A model generated the notes under the pieces. The model was not told the origin of the DNA. It ran no database searches and saw nothing but the letters and a program-made list of their open reading frames with translations. A stretch of 63,399 bases of DNA from Flavobacterium sp. (lineage in GTDB: Bacteria > Bacteroidota > Bacteroidia > Flavobacteriales > Flavobacteriaceae), in assembly GCF_027531905.1 (NCBI RefSeq), contig NZ_JAPZSU010000007.1:1-63399 (forward strand), given 5' to 3'. The first letter of the stretch is position 1. Each line of letters starts with the position of its first letter. This document shows positions 46,625 to 56,689 of this stretch, one piece after another. The position numbers and the translations under genes were made by a program.

Positions 46625-49144
46625 ATGGCAAAGAATTTAGTAATAGTGGAGTCACCTGCAAAGGCCAAAACAATCGAAAAATTTCTAGGAAGTGAGTTTC
46701 AAGTAGAGTCAAGTTATGGGCATATTGCCGATTTGCCTTCCAAAGAAATAGGGGTAGATGTTGAAAATGGATTTAAACCCAAGTATGAAGTTTCTTCGGA
46801 TAAAAAGGCTTTGGTGAGTAAACTAAGAACACTTTCTAAGAATGCAGAAATGGTTTGGTTAGCAAGCGATGAGGACCGTGAGGGAGAAGCTATTTCTTGG
46901 CATTTAGCAGAAGAATTAAAATTAGATGCTAAAAAAACCAAACGTATTGTTTTTCATGAAATTACTAAGAATGCAATATTAAAAGCCATTGATAATCCTC
47001 GTGAGATTGACTATAATTTAGTTAATGCTCAGCAGGCTCGTCGTGTTTTGGACCGATTAGTAGGATATGAGTTGTCTCCAGTTCTTTGGAGAAAAATCAA
47101 AGGAGGACTTTCTGCAGGTCGTGTACAATCTGTTTCGGTTCGTTTGATTGTGGAACGCGAAAGAGAAATTCAAAATTTTACGCCAACAGCTAGTTATTCT
47201 GTTGTTGCCGAGTTTACCAACGAAGCAGGAAAAACGGTAAAAGCGAAATTGCCTAAAAATTTTGCTACCAAACAAGAAGCACAAGATTTTTTAAATAAAA
47301 ATGCCAACTCCTTATATAAGGTTTCAGATTTAGAAACGAAACCGACGAAAAAATCACCTACTGCACCTTTTACAACTTCAACCTTACAACAAGAAGCGGC
47401 TCGTAAATTGTATTTACCAGTTGGAATCACCATGCAGTTAGCACAACGTTTGTATGAGGCGGGATTGATTACTTATATGAGAACGGACAGTGTGAATTTG
47501 TCTAAAGAAGCGATGGATGCGGCTCAAGCCGAAATCATAAAGTCTTACGGAAAAGAATTTTCTAAGCCACGAACTTTTGCTAACAAAAGCAAAGGAGCAC
47601 AAGAAGCGCACGAGGCGATTCGTCCAACTGATATGTCTTTGCATACTGTAAATGTGGATAGAGATCAAGCGCGTTTGTATGATTTGATTTGGAAAAGAAC
47701 TTTGGCTTCTCAAATGAGTGATGCAGAATTAGAGCGTACTAATGTTAAAATTGAAGCGAATAATCATAGTGAAGTTTTTGTGGCTTCTGGAGAAGTGTTG
47801 CTTTTTGAAGGTTTTCTAAAAGTATATTTGGAAGGACATGATGATGACGAGGAAGAACAAGAAGGAATGTTGCCTGCTTTGAAAGTAAACGAGCCATTAG
47901 CCAACACATTTATTACTGCAACGGAGCGTTATTCTCGACCTGCTGCAAGGTATACAGAGGCTTCTTTGGTAAAAAAGTTAGAAGAACTTGGAATTGGTCG
48001 TCCTTCTACTTACGCACCAACTATTTCTACTATCATTAATAGAAATTATGTTGAAAAAGGAACACTAGAAGGGCAGGAGCGTAATTATACTCAGCTTACC
48101 CTTCAAGCTGGAAAAATAGCCGAAAAAGTATTAAAAGAAAATACAGGTTCTGACAAAGGAAAATTAGTACCTACAGACATTGGAACCATAGTAACCGATT
48201 TCTTGGTGAAAAATTTTGGTTCTATATTAGATTACAATTTTACTGCAAAAGTGGAGCAAGATTTCGATGAGATTGCAGAAGGCAACATCGAATGGGCTAA
48301 AATGATGCAAGAGTTCTACGATAAATTCCACCCTAATGTAAAAGATGTTGAAGCAAATGCTGATAGAGAAAGTGGAGAGCGTATTTTAGGAACAGATCCA
48401 GCTTCTGGAAAACCTGTTTCAGTTCGTTTGGGTAAGTTTGGTCCAATGGCTCAAATTGGAGATGCTGAAGATGAAGATAAAAAATTTGCCAGTCTGCGTA
48501 ACGAACAAAATATCGGAAACATTACTTTAGAAGAAGCGCTGAATTTATTTTTATTACCAAAAAATTTAGGTACCTATAAAGGAGAAGAAGTCGAAGTAAG
48601 CAACGGACGCTTTGGGCCTTATGTACGTCACGGAGCTGTCTTTATTTCTTTGCCAAGAGGCGAAGATCCATTGGATGTTTCGTTAGAACGCGCTCAAGAA
48701 TTAATTGATGAAAAAGCATTGGCCGATGCGCCTATTGCTGTTTATAAAGGTGAAAGTGTTCAAAAAGGTACCGGAAGATTTGGACCTTTTATCAAATGGA
48801 ATGGTATTTTTATCAATGTTTCCAAGAAGTTTGATTTTGATAATTTGTCTCAAGCGGATATTGAGTTTTTGATTGAGGATAAATTACAGAAGAATATTGA
48901 TAAAGTCATTCACAATTGGGAAGACGAAGGAATTTTAGTTGAAAAAGCGCGTTGGGGACGTTCGGTTATTACTAAAGGTAAGATAAAAATCGAATTAAGT
49001 AAAGATGTTGATGCGTCTAAACTGACTTTAGCTGAAGTTCAGGAAATGATTGCAAAGAAAACACCAGCAAAAAAAGCTCCTGCAAAAAAGGCAGCAGCAA
49101 AAAAATCTACACCTGCTAAAAAAGCAGTAGCTAAAAAAAAGTAA
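46625..49144 (+). CDS. topA: DNA topoisomerase I
   Basis: Type IA topoisomerase that relaxes negative supercoils. It has an N-terminal Toprim (VIVESPAKAKTIEKFLG, then DEDREGEAI), the active-site Tyr284 in LITYMRTDSV and topoisomerase C-terminal repeats (GRFGPYV, GRFGPFI, RWGRSVI). The four-cysteine zinc fingers of E. coli TopA are missing. The last 35 residues are a histone-H1-like Lys/Ala/Pro tail (KKTPAKKAPAKK). The stop codon lies three bases before the next gene. Confidence 0.97.
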   Translation: MAKNLVIVESPAKAKTIEKFLGSEFQVESSYGHIADLPSKEIGVDVENGFKPKYEVSSDKKALVSKLRTLSKNAEMVWLASDEDREGEAISWHLAEELKLDAKKTKRIVFHEITKNAILKAIDNPREIDYNLVNAQQARRVLDRLVGYELSPVLWRKIKGGLSAGRVQSVSVRLIVEREREIQNFTPTASYSVVAEFTNEAGKTVKAKLPKNFATKQEAQDFLNKNANSLYKVSDLETKPTKKSPTAPFTTSTLQQEAARKLYLPVGITMQLAQRLYEAGLITYMRTDSVNLSKEAMDAAQAEIIKSYGKEFSKPRTFANKSKGAQEAHEAIRPTDMSLHTVNVDRDQARLYDLIWKRTLASQMSDAELERTNVKIEANNHSEVFVASGEVLLFEGFLKVYLEGHDDDEEEQEGMLPALKVNEPLANTFITATERYSRPAARYTEASLVKKLEELGIGRPSTYAPTISTIINRNYVEKGTLEGQERNYTQLTLQAGKIAEKVLKENTGSDKGKLVPTDIGTIVTDFLVKNFGSILDYNFTAKVEQDFDEIAEGNIEWAKMMQEFYDKFHPNVKDVEANADRESGERILGTDPASGKPVSVRLGKFGPMAQIGDAEDEDKKFASLRNEQNIGNITLEEALNLFLLPKNLGTYKGEEVEVSNGRFGPYVRHGAVFISLPRGEDPLDVSLERAQELIDEKALADAPIAVYKGESVQKGTGRFGPFIKWNGIFINVSKKFDFDNLSQADIEFLIEDKLQKNIDKVIHNWEDEGILVEKARWGRSVITKGKIKIELSKDVDASKLTLAEVQEMIAKKTPAKKAPAKKAAAKKSTPAKKAVAKKK

Positions 49145-49147
49145 GCA

Positions 49148-50299
49148 ATGGAGTTTGATTTTCTAGTACCAATTGATAGTGAAATCGTAGCTTTCAAAAA
49201 CGATTTATCCACTCATCATGTAGGCGGTGTAATGGCATTGCATACCGAAGATGGTTTTCCTGATTTAAGTGAAATTAAAATTGCAATAATTGGTGTGCTT
49301 GATAATAGAGGCGAAGATCATGTGCAGTCCATGGTAGATTTAACGCCAGTTCGTAAATCGTTTTACGGGTTGTTTATGGGGAATTGGAAAATGGGGATTG
49401 CAGATTTGGGAGATATTTTACCAGGCAATTCGGCAATGGATACTTATTTTGCAGTAAAAAAAGTAGTCGCTAGTTTAATAAAAAAAGGAATTGTTCCAAT
49501 TGTTATTGGTGGTTCTCAAGACTTGACTTATGCACTTTATAGAGCTTATGATGAGTTGGAACAAATGGTTAATTTGGTCGCAATAGATAATAAGTTTGAT
49601 TTTGGTAAAGAAACAGATCGCTTATCAAGCACTTCGTATTTGACAAAAATGGTTATTGATTCTCCAAATAACTTATTCAATTATTGCAACATTGGTTATC
49701 AAACCTACTATAACTCGCAAGAAGAGATAGATATTATAGAGAAATTATATTTTGACGCCTATAGATTAGGAGAAATATCTAATAATATTGCACTCGCAGA
49801 GCCCGTTTTTAGGGATGCTGATGTCGTAAGTTTGGATTTAACGGCTGTAAAGTCTTCGGATTCCGGAAATTTTAATATTTTCGCGCCGAATGGGTTTAAT
49901 GGAAAAGAGATATGTTCTTTGGCTCGCTATGCAGGAATAAGCGATAAGGTGTCATTGTTTGGTATTTTTAATCATGCAAATAGTGCTCAAGAGGCGGTTC
50001 TTATTGCGCAAATTGTGTGGTACTTTATGGAAGGATATCAGTTTCGATCTGGGGAGTATCCCTTCGGAACTAAAGACAATTACCTTAAATATATAGTGCC
50101 ATTGGAAGAAGAAGAATTGGTTTTTTATAAAAGCAATAAAACAGATCGCTGGTGGATCGAAATACCTTTTTTGACCAATGGAAGCAATAAATTAAAAAGA
50201 AATACGTTGTTACCTTGTTCTTATGAAGAATATTTAGCAGCTTGTAATCAAGAGCTACCTGAGAGATGGTGGAAAGCGCAGCGCAAAAACAGTGTTTAA
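49148..50299 (+). CDS. Arginase/formiminoglutamase-fold protein with a degenerate metal site
   Basis: A 383-residue protein of the ureohydrolase fold that would usually be named formimidoylglutamase. The three metal-binding motifs are altered: GGxHD is GGSQD (121-125), DAHxD is DNKFD (147-151) and SxDxD is SLDLT (228-232). Of the six ligands of the two-manganese site, both histidines and one aspartate are gone (Gln124, Lys149, Thr232). Hydrolase activity by the known mechanism is therefore unlikely. It begins three bases after topA and ends 108 bp before gldK, with no hut genes nearby. A structural or regulatory role linked to type IX secretion is an inference from position. Confidence 0.85.
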   Translation: MEFDFLVPIDSEIVAFKNDLSTHHVGGVMALHTEDGFPDLSEIKIAIIGVLDNRGEDHVQSMVDLTPVRKSFYGLFMGNWKMGIADLGDILPGNSAMDTYFAVKKVVASLIKKGIVPIVIGGSQDLTYALYRAYDELEQMVNLVAIDNKFDFGKETDRLSSTSYLTKMVIDSPNNLFNYCNIGYQTYYNSQEEIDIIEKLYFDAYRLGEISNNIALAEPVFRDADVVSLDLTAVKSSDSGNFNIFAPNGFNGKEICSLARYAGISDKVSLFGIFNHANSAQEAVLIAQIVWYFMEGYQFRSGEYPFGTKDNYLKYIVPLEEEELVFYKSNKTDRWWIEIPFLTNGSNKLKRNTLLPCSYEEYLAACNQELPERWWKAQRKNSV

Positions 50300-50407
50300 A
50301 AGTAGTTTAAAAAAAAGAAGATTTGTTCGTTGTAAAAATTGTTTATTTAAAAAATAATAAATAGGTTTACACACTTTAAATAATGAATAGTTAACCCCCA
50401 AATTTAT

Positions 50408-51787
50408 ATGAAGAAAGTCATTGTGTTTACGGCATTTTTAACTCTGTTAATAAGCTGTGGAAAATCAAGCGATAAAGGAGAATTAGTAGGAGTTAAAGGA
50501 GGTAAGTGGCACCCAGAAAAACCTTATGGAATGACATTAGTTCCAGGTGGATCTTTTATCATGGGTAAATCAGAAGATGATATTGCTGCTATCGACGATG
50601 CTCCAACTAAAACAGTTACCGTACGTTCATTTTACATGGACGAAACCGAAATTACGAATAGTGAATACCGTCAATTTGTAGAATGGGTAAAAGATTCTAC
50701 AATTAGAGTTCAATTAGCGATTCTTGCTGAAGCTAGTGGACAAAAAGGTACTGCAGGTAAAGGAAAAAATGCTGGAAGTATTGCTGACTTTGCCTTTAAT
50801 GATGCTGATCCTGCTAAAATGACTGCTTACGACAAATACATGTATGACAACTATTATAGTGTGGGTACAGAAAATAGAAAATTGAATCGTAAAGTAAAAT
50901 TAATAAAAGACACGAAGAAATATCCAGATGAGTACTACGCTGAGGTTATGGATTCAATGTATTTGCCAATTGACCAATCCTACAACGGTCTTAGAACAAT
51001 TGATGTGAATAAATTGAAGTTCAAATACACTTGGATGGATATACAAGCAGCGGCTAAAGCTAAAGGTTCTAGAAAAGATTTTATTAGAACTGAAGAAATT
51101 AATGTATATCCTGACACTACGGTTTGGATTAAAGATTATGCCTATTCTTACAATGAACCAATGCATAATGACTATTTTTGGCATAAAGCTTATGGAGAAT
51201 ACCCTGTTGTTGGAGTTAAATGGACGCAAGCCAAAGCTTTTTGTGCTTGGAGAACTCAAAATAAAAACTCATATATCAAATCAAAACAAAAGGGACGTGA
51301 TTTAGTAAACTCTTTCCGTTTGCCTACTGAAGCAGAATGGGAATATTCTGCAAGAGGTGGTCTCGAATCAGCAACTTACCCATGGGGAGGTCCTTACACT
51401 AAAAATGATAGAGGTTGTTTCTTGGCCAACTTTAAGCCAAGTCGTGGAGATTATGCCGCAGATAATGCCTTGTATACGGTTGAAGCAAAATCTTATGAAC
51501 CTAATGGATACAATTTGTATAACATGGCAGGAAATGTTTCAGAGTGGACAAATGACGCATATGATCCAAACGGTTTCGAGTATGTTTCAACAATGAATCC
51601 AAACGTTTCCGATGCATCAAACAAACGTAAAGTAGTTCGTGGTGGATCTTGGAAAGATGTTGCTTACTTCTTACAAGTGAGTACACGTGATTTTGAATAT
51701 GCTGATTCAGCTAGAAGCTTTATCGGATTCAGAACAGTTCAAGATTATATGGGAACTCAAGCAACAGGGAACAAAAGAAAAAAATAG
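50408..51787 (+). CDS. gldK: Type IX secretion/gliding lipoprotein GldK
   Basis: A 459-residue lipoprotein (lipobox around TLLISC) with a formylglycine-generating-enzyme-like (sulfatase-modifying factor) fold: PGGSFIMGK near the start, RLPTEAEWEYSARGG, and NVSEWTNDAYDP with VRGGSW near the end. GldK (PorK in Porphyromonas) forms, with GldN, the periplasmic ring of the type IX secretion system under the outer membrane. It is the first of four co-directional gld genes. Confidence 0.97.
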   Translation: MKKVIVFTAFLTLLISCGKSSDKGELVGVKGGKWHPEKPYGMTLVPGGSFIMGKSEDDIAAIDDAPTKTVTVRSFYMDETEITNSEYRQFVEWVKDSTIRVQLAILAEASGQKGTAGKGKNAGSIADFAFNDADPAKMTAYDKYMYDNYYSVGTENRKLNRKVKLIKDTKKYPDEYYAEVMDSMYLPIDQSYNGLRTIDVNKLKFKYTWMDIQAAAKAKGSRKDFIRTEEINVYPDTTVWIKDYAYSYNEPMHNDYFWHKAYGEYPVVGVKWTQAKAFCAWRTQNKNSYIKSKQKGRDLVNSFRLPTEAEWEYSARGGLESATYPWGGPYTKNDRGCFLANFKPSRGDYAADNALYTVEAKSYEPNGYNLYNMAGNVSEWTNDAYDPNGFEYVSTMNPNVSDASNKRKVVRGGSWKDVAYFLQVSTRDFEYADSARSFIGFRTVQDYMGTQATGNKRKK

Positions 51788-51835
51788 TATTAAACCAAAT
51801 CTAAATATTTTATATTAACCTAAAAACAAATTATT

Positions 51836-52480
51836 ATGGCAATTTTAAGTAAAAAAGCAATGAATTTCGCTTACGGGATGGGAGCGGCAGTAGTTATTAT
51901 TGGAGCGTTATTCAAAATTACTCACTTTGAATTAGGACCATTAACTGGAACTGTGATGTTATCAGTTGGTCTAGTTACCGAAGCATTAATTTTTGCTTTA
52001 TCTGCTTTCGAACCAGTAGAAGACGAATTAGATTGGACCTTAGTTTATCCTGAATTAGCTAACGGTCAAGCTAAATCTAAAGTTAAAAACGAAGAAAAAG
52101 TTGATGCTCAAGGGATTTTATCTCAAAAATTGGATGCTATGTTGAAAGAAGCTAAAATCGACTCTGAATTGATGTCAAGCTTAGGTAATAGCATCAAAAA
52201 TTTCGAAGGTGCTGCTAAAGCAATTTCTCCAACAGTTGATTCTATTGCGTCTACTAAAAAATACAGCGAAGAGCTTTCAATGGCCGCTGCTCAAATGGAA
52301 TCATTAAATAGTTTATACAAAGTTCAATTAGAAAGCGCTTCAAGAAATGCTGAGGCTAACAAAGAAATCGCTGAAAATGCTGGTAAATTGAAAGAGCAAA
52401 TGGCTTCTATGACTGCAAATATTGCTTCATTAAACAGTGTTTATGGTGGTATGCTTTCTGCAATGAACAACAAAGGATAA
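51836..52480 (+). CDS. gldL: Gliding motility/T9SS inner membrane motor protein GldL
   Basis: A 214-residue inner membrane protein with two helices (about 12-30 and 36-58) joined by a short loop, and a long cytoplasmic helical part. A glutamate is embedded in the second helix (GLVTEALIFALSAFEP). GldL with GldM forms the proton-driven motor of gliding and type IX secretion. It lies 49 bp after gldK and 50 bp before gldM. Confidence 0.97.
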   Translation: MAILSKKAMNFAYGMGAAVVIIGALFKITHFELGPLTGTVMLSVGLVTEALIFALSAFEPVEDELDWTLVYPELANGQAKSKVKNEEKVDAQGILSQKLDAMLKEAKIDSELMSSLGNSIKNFEGAAKAISPTVDSIASTKKYSEELSMAAAQMESLNSLYKVQLESASRNAEANKEIAENAGKLKEQMASMTANIASLNSVYGGMLSAMNNKG

Positions 52481-52529
52481 TTAGTTTTAGACTAAAATTA
52501 TTATTTATTAAACTAATTATTTAGAAAAA

Positions 52530-54068
52530 ATGGCAGGAGGAAAATTAACCCCTAGACAGAAGATGATTAACCTAATGTATCTGGTTTTCATCGCAATGTT
52601 AGCAATGAATGTTGGAAAAGAAATCATTTCTGCATTTGGTATTTTTAATGAAAAATTTGAAAGTGCAAATGCTGCATCTACCCAAACTAATCAATCTTTA
52701 TTGATGTCTTTGGATACAAAAGCGGCTGAGGCAAAAGGTGATTTCGTTGCTGCGGCTGCAACAGCTCATAAAGTAGAAAGTATTTCTAAAGAATTTGATG
52801 CATATATCGCTACTTTAAAAACGGATGTTCTTAAAGGATATACCGTAGATGCTGAAACCGGGAAATTACCGTATGAAGATATGGACAAGGGGGACAACAT
52901 TGACAATTGGTTCATTGGAGAAGGCTATACTAAAAAAGGAAAAGAAATTGTAGCAAAAATTGAAAAGTACAAAGCAGATATGAAAGCTGCTTTAGGTACA
53001 GACAAGAAATATGCCTCTATTGTTCGTGAAGTAGAAAACAAATTTAGTTTAGAAGATGTTAAAGATTCGGAGGGAACTAAAATAAAATATTTGAATTATC
53101 ATTTTAAAGGTTTTCCCGCTATTGCATCTTTAGCAAAATTATCTGCTTGGCAAAATGATGTTAAGAAAGCGGAATCAGATGTGTATAACTCTGCCTTAGG
53201 AAAAGCAGCTGTTGAAGCAGCATCTTACAGTAACTATCAAGCAATTGTAGTTTTAGAAAAGAATGCTTATTTTCAAGGTGAAAATGTAAAAGGTAAAGTA
53301 GTTTTAGGTCGTTATGACGAAAACACTAAACCAACTTCTTTTCAAGGTCCTGGGAGATTAGAGAATGGTCAAGCTGTTATTTCTCTTACAGCTGGTGGTG
53401 TTGGAGAACAAAATATCAATGGTCAATTTACTTTCTTAGAAGATGGCAAAACCATTCCTTTAAAATTTGAAGGTAAATATGTTGTAGTTCCAAGACCTAA
53501 TTCTGCAACAATTTCTGCTGATAAAATGAATGTAGTGTACCGAGGAGTGGTAAATCCAATGTCTATTTCATTTGCAGGTATTTCTGATAAAGATGTTGTA
53601 GCTTCTGCGCCTGGTTTGACAAAAGTTGGTAACGGAAAATACAACATGAGCCCGGGTACAGGTACCGAAGTAGTTATTAATGTTACAGGTAAAATGTCTG
53701 ATGGCAAAATTGCATCTGACAAGAAAGTTTATAGAATTAAAGGTATTCCTGGACCAGCTGGTACAATTAGAGGTGAAATGGGTGTGGTAAAAGGACCTAA
53801 ATCAAACCTACAAGTAGCGACCATTGGAGCAAAATTAGTTGATTTTGATTTTCAAGTTGGATTAGACGTTGTTGGATTCAATTTTAAAATTGCTGGTCAG
53901 CCTACCGTTGTAGTTTCTGGGAACCGTTTGAATTCACAATGTATCACTGCTTTATCAAAAGCGGGTAGAGGAGATCAAGTAACGATTTCTGAAATAAAAA
54001 CTAAATTAGTGGGAGCTGGTAGTTATTTATTACCAAGAACGGCACCAGTAATTTTCGAAATACAATAA
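52530..54068 (+). CDS. gldM: Gliding motility/T9SS motor protein GldM
   Basis: A 512-residue bitopic protein: a short cytoplasmic start, one membrane helix (about 12-32; MINLMYLVFIAMLAMNVGKE), then a long periplasmic part of four domains that reaches up to the GldK/GldN ring. It transmits motor motion to the outer membrane. Length and sequence are typical. Confidence 0.97.
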   Translation: MAGGKLTPRQKMINLMYLVFIAMLAMNVGKEIISAFGIFNEKFESANAASTQTNQSLLMSLDTKAAEAKGDFVAAAATAHKVESISKEFDAYIATLKTDVLKGYTVDAETGKLPYEDMDKGDNIDNWFIGEGYTKKGKEIVAKIEKYKADMKAALGTDKKYASIVREVENKFSLEDVKDSEGTKIKYLNYHFKGFPAIASLAKLSAWQNDVKKAESDVYNSALGKAAVEAASYSNYQAIVVLEKNAYFQGENVKGKVVLGRYDENTKPTSFQGPGRLENGQAVISLTAGGVGEQNINGQFTFLEDGKTIPLKFEGKYVVVPRPNSATISADKMNVVYRGVVNPMSISFAGISDKDVVASAPGLTKVGNGKYNMSPGTGTEVVINVTGKMSDGKIASDKKVYRIKGIPGPAGTIRGEMGVVKGPKSNLQVATIGAKLVDFDFQVGLDVVGFNFKIAGQPTVVVSGNRLNSQCITALSKAGRGDQVTISEIKTKLVGAGSYLLPRTAPVIFEIQ

Positions 54069-54112
54069 TAGTACGTTTGTAAAAAAACTACTCCAATATT
54101 TATAAGGACACC

Positions 54113-55105
54113 ATGATGAATGTAAGATTTTTTTTAATAGCTATTGTCTCCGTATTAGGTAGTGCAGCTGGATATTCACAATCCAATCTTTTGAATGCCA
54201 AAAAACCTAGTGAAATTGGACTTAAAACTGCAGCTCAGCGTATTTCTGATAATGATAAACCATTGGCTTACGGCTATGTTCATGACAGAGATATCTTGAT
54301 GGGTAAAACGACATGGGAAATTATTGATTTGAGTGAAAAAATCAATTTTCCTTTATACTTTCCTATTGATACAGCTAACATTGGTACAGACAGACGTTCT
54401 TTGTATGATGTGTTGACTAAAGCAATGAAAGCTGGAAAAATTACTGAGGTATATACTGATAGTTATTTTAATACAAAAAAATCACTGAAAGATATACAAG
54501 GTTCATTATCACGTATCGATACTACAGATGCTGGTCGTGAGTTGATTAATCAAGACCCAGACGCTTATAGAACTAGAGTGGTTAAGAAAAAAGTAGTGAC
54601 AGGAACAGGAAAAAAGAAGAAAGTTACTTATGTGGACGAAACAGTGGGGCCAACCAAAACTATTCCGCTTGAGTTTGTATTAAAACAAGATCTAACGGCT
54701 CAGGATGTAAGTCAGTATAAAATTAAAGGCTTTTGGTATTTTGATAAACGTCAGAGTGAATTAAAGTATCGTTTACTTGGTATTTGTCCTGTAACGCCTG
54801 ATGTTTACAGTATGAACAGTGAAGAAAAGGACTATATTGAATTGTTCTGGATATTTTTCCCAGCGGCAAGAGAAGTTTTGCATGAAGCTAAAGCTTTCAA
54901 CGATAAAAATTCATCTATGCCTATTTCATTTGATCAGATTTTGAATTCAAGAAGATTCAATGCAGTGGTTTACAAAGAAGAAAATGTTTACGGAGATCGT
55001 ACTATCGAAGAATACATGAAAGATAATTCTCAAAATCAACTTTTAGAGTCTGAAAGAATTAAAGAAAAAATTCGCAATTTTGAACAAGATATGTGGAATT
55101 ACTAA
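54113..55105 (+). CDS. gldN: Gliding motility/T9SS ring protein GldN
   Basis: A 330-residue exported protein with a signal peptide (about 1-22) that binds GldK in the periplasmic ring. A Lys-rich loop (VVKKKVVTGTGKKKKV, about 157-172) interrupts the middle. The start ATG follows AAGGA by a few bases; a second in-frame ATG comes next. It is last in the gld operon and is followed by a terminator. Confidence 0.96.
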   Translation: MMNVRFFLIAIVSVLGSAAGYSQSNLLNAKKPSEIGLKTAAQRISDNDKPLAYGYVHDRDILMGKTTWEIIDLSEKINFPLYFPIDTANIGTDRRSLYDVLTKAMKAGKITEVYTDSYFNTKKSLKDIQGSLSRIDTTDAGRELINQDPDAYRTRVVKKKVVTGTGKKKKVTYVDETVGPTKTIPLEFVLKQDLTAQDVSQYKIKGFWYFDKRQSELKYRLLGICPVTPDVYSMNSEEKDYIELFWIFFPAAREVLHEAKAFNDKNSSMPISFDQILNSRRFNAVVYKEENVYGDRTIEEYMKDNSQNQLLESERIKEKIRNFEQDMWNY

Positions 55106-55127
55106 TTTAATTGGTTGCAATATCAAT

Positions 55128-55158
55128 AAACTCTTACTCTTGGGTAAGAGTTTTTTTG
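55128..55158 (+). terminator. Terminator of the gldKLMN operon
   Basis: A 10-bp stem AAACTCTTAC (55128-55137 with 55144-55153) with a 6-base loop and a T run, 23 bases after the gldN stop codon. Confidence 0.85.
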
Positions 55159-55186
55159 TTTTTATTCTATTTATAAATTTTTTGAC

Positions 55187-56239
55187 ATGATTGACTATTT
55201 AATTGTTGGTGCAGGTTTAGCTGGAATTTCTTTTGCTGAATTGGCTTTGAAGAATGATAAAAAGATTATGGTCTTTGATAATGATTCTCAAAATTCTTCA
55301 AACATTGCAGGGGGGTTGTACAATCCTGTAATTCTTAAACGTTTTTCAGAAGTTTGGGATGCTGGCTCACAACTACAAGACATGGCAGAATTTTATGACG
55401 CATTAAAAGCTAAATTTTCTGTTACATTTGATAATAAATTACCAATTTATCGAAAGTTTTTTTCCATTGAAGAACAGAATAATTGGTTTTTAGCTTCTGA
55501 TAAAAAAGCCCTTGCTCCCTTTTTATCTACGACCTTAAAATTTTCAAATTACAGCGGTATAGAAGCTCCGTATGGATATGGTGAAGTATTGCAAACGGGT
55601 TATGTAGATACTGCGCTCCTTTTACAGCATTACCGTGATTTTTTACGAAATTTAGGAATGTATTTTAATGACCAATTTCACTATTCTTCTTTGTCGCTAA
55701 TACCTGATGGGATCGACTATATGGGTATTAAAGCAAAGCAACTAGTTTTTGCAGAAGGTTTTGGTTTGCATCAAAATCCCTACTTTAATTTTTTGCCTCT
55801 TGATGGTACCAAAGGTGAATTGTTTATCATAAAAGCACCCGAATTAAATATTGATGTTATTGTAAATACAAGTGTCTTTATTTTGCCATTGGGAGATGGT
55901 TTTTTCAAAGTAGGTGCTACCTATAATTGGAAAGATAAAACTGATTTACCCACAGAAGAGGGGCGTATGGAATTATTGGAACGTATTCATGAAATTATTA
56001 ATTGTGATTTTGAAGTAACTCAACATTTTGCGGGAGTAAGACCCACGGTTCGAGACCGTAAGCCACTTGTTGGGACACATGATATCCATCCACAGCTTCA
56101 TATTTTAAATGGACTTGGGACAAGAGGAGTAATGCTTGGCCCCGCAATGGCAAAGGCATTGTATAATCATATCGAATACAAAATACCTTTGGCACCTGAA
56201 ATCAATTGGGTAAGATTTTTAAAGAAACTCAGAAAATAA
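55187..56239 (+). CDS. FAD-dependent amino-acid-oxidase-like oxidoreductase
   Basis: A 350-residue protein of the D-amino-acid oxidase (DAO) family. The FAD-binding GAGLAG motif is at 8-13, the ribose-binding acidic residue ends strand 2 (VFDND), and the C-terminal FAD motif is LNGLGTRGVMLGP. Members oxidise glycine or other amines, or form part of tRNA-modifying enzymes. The substrate here is unknown. It is a single gene that converges on the DUF983 gene with one base between stops. Confidence 0.85.
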   Translation: MIDYLIVGAGLAGISFAELALKNDKKIMVFDNDSQNSSNIAGGLYNPVILKRFSEVWDAGSQLQDMAEFYDALKAKFSVTFDNKLPIYRKFFSIEEQNNWFLASDKKALAPFLSTTLKFSNYSGIEAPYGYGEVLQTGYVDTALLLQHYRDFLRNLGMYFNDQFHYSSLSLIPDGIDYMGIKAKQLVFAEGFGLHQNPYFNFLPLDGTKGELFIIKAPELNIDVIVNTSVFILPLGDGFFKVGATYNWKDKTDLPTEEGRMELLERIHEIINCDFEVTQHFAGVRPTVRDRKPLVGTHDIHPQLHILNGLGTRGVMLGPAMAKALYNHIEYKIPLAPEINWVRFLKKLRK

Positions 56240-56240
56240 G

Positions 56241-56630
56241 CTACTTTTTGTTGGTACTAGGGTCATAACTTACAAACATGTTAATGTAGATGTTTCTTGA
56301 CCATCGCAAAACCCAAGGGAATAAAATGAGTAGGGCTGCAATAATTACAAAGAATGAATTTTTAATACTTGTTGAAAAGAAAACATAGGAAATGATAAAA
56401 GCAGCTACGCCCACAGCAACATTCAAAGCATAACTTACATACATTGAGCCGTAAAAAAATGAAGGCTCTATTTGATAGCGTAAGCCACAATGACTGCAAG
56501 TTTCATTCATTTTTAGTACTTTACTTAGATTAAGAGGGTTTTTATCCTCGTACATGCTTTCATTTTGGCATTTCGGACAACTTCCTGTTAAAATGCTATT
56601 TAGTTTGGATCCTTTTTTTAACATTTGCAA
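56241..56630 (-). CDS. DUF983 membrane protein
   Basis: A 129-residue protein with two CxxC pairs (CPKC near 18 and CSHC near 46) that form a zinc ribbon-like start, then two membrane helices (about 62-105). This matches DUF983, whose function is unknown. It ends one base after the oxidoreductase stop codon on the opposite strand and is divergent from the ABC-F gene. Confidence 0.82.
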   Translation of the reverse strand: MQMLKKGSKLNSILTGSCPKCQNESMYEDKNPLNLSKVLKMNETCSHCGLRYQIEPSFFYGSMYVSYALNVAVGVAAFIISYVFFSTSIKNSFFVIIAALLILFPWVLRWSRNIYINMFVSYDPSTNKK

Positions 56631-56689
56631 AAATTTTTTATCAAAGGTACAATTTTAGATTGCTACCAATGTAACCTTAGTCACAATCT

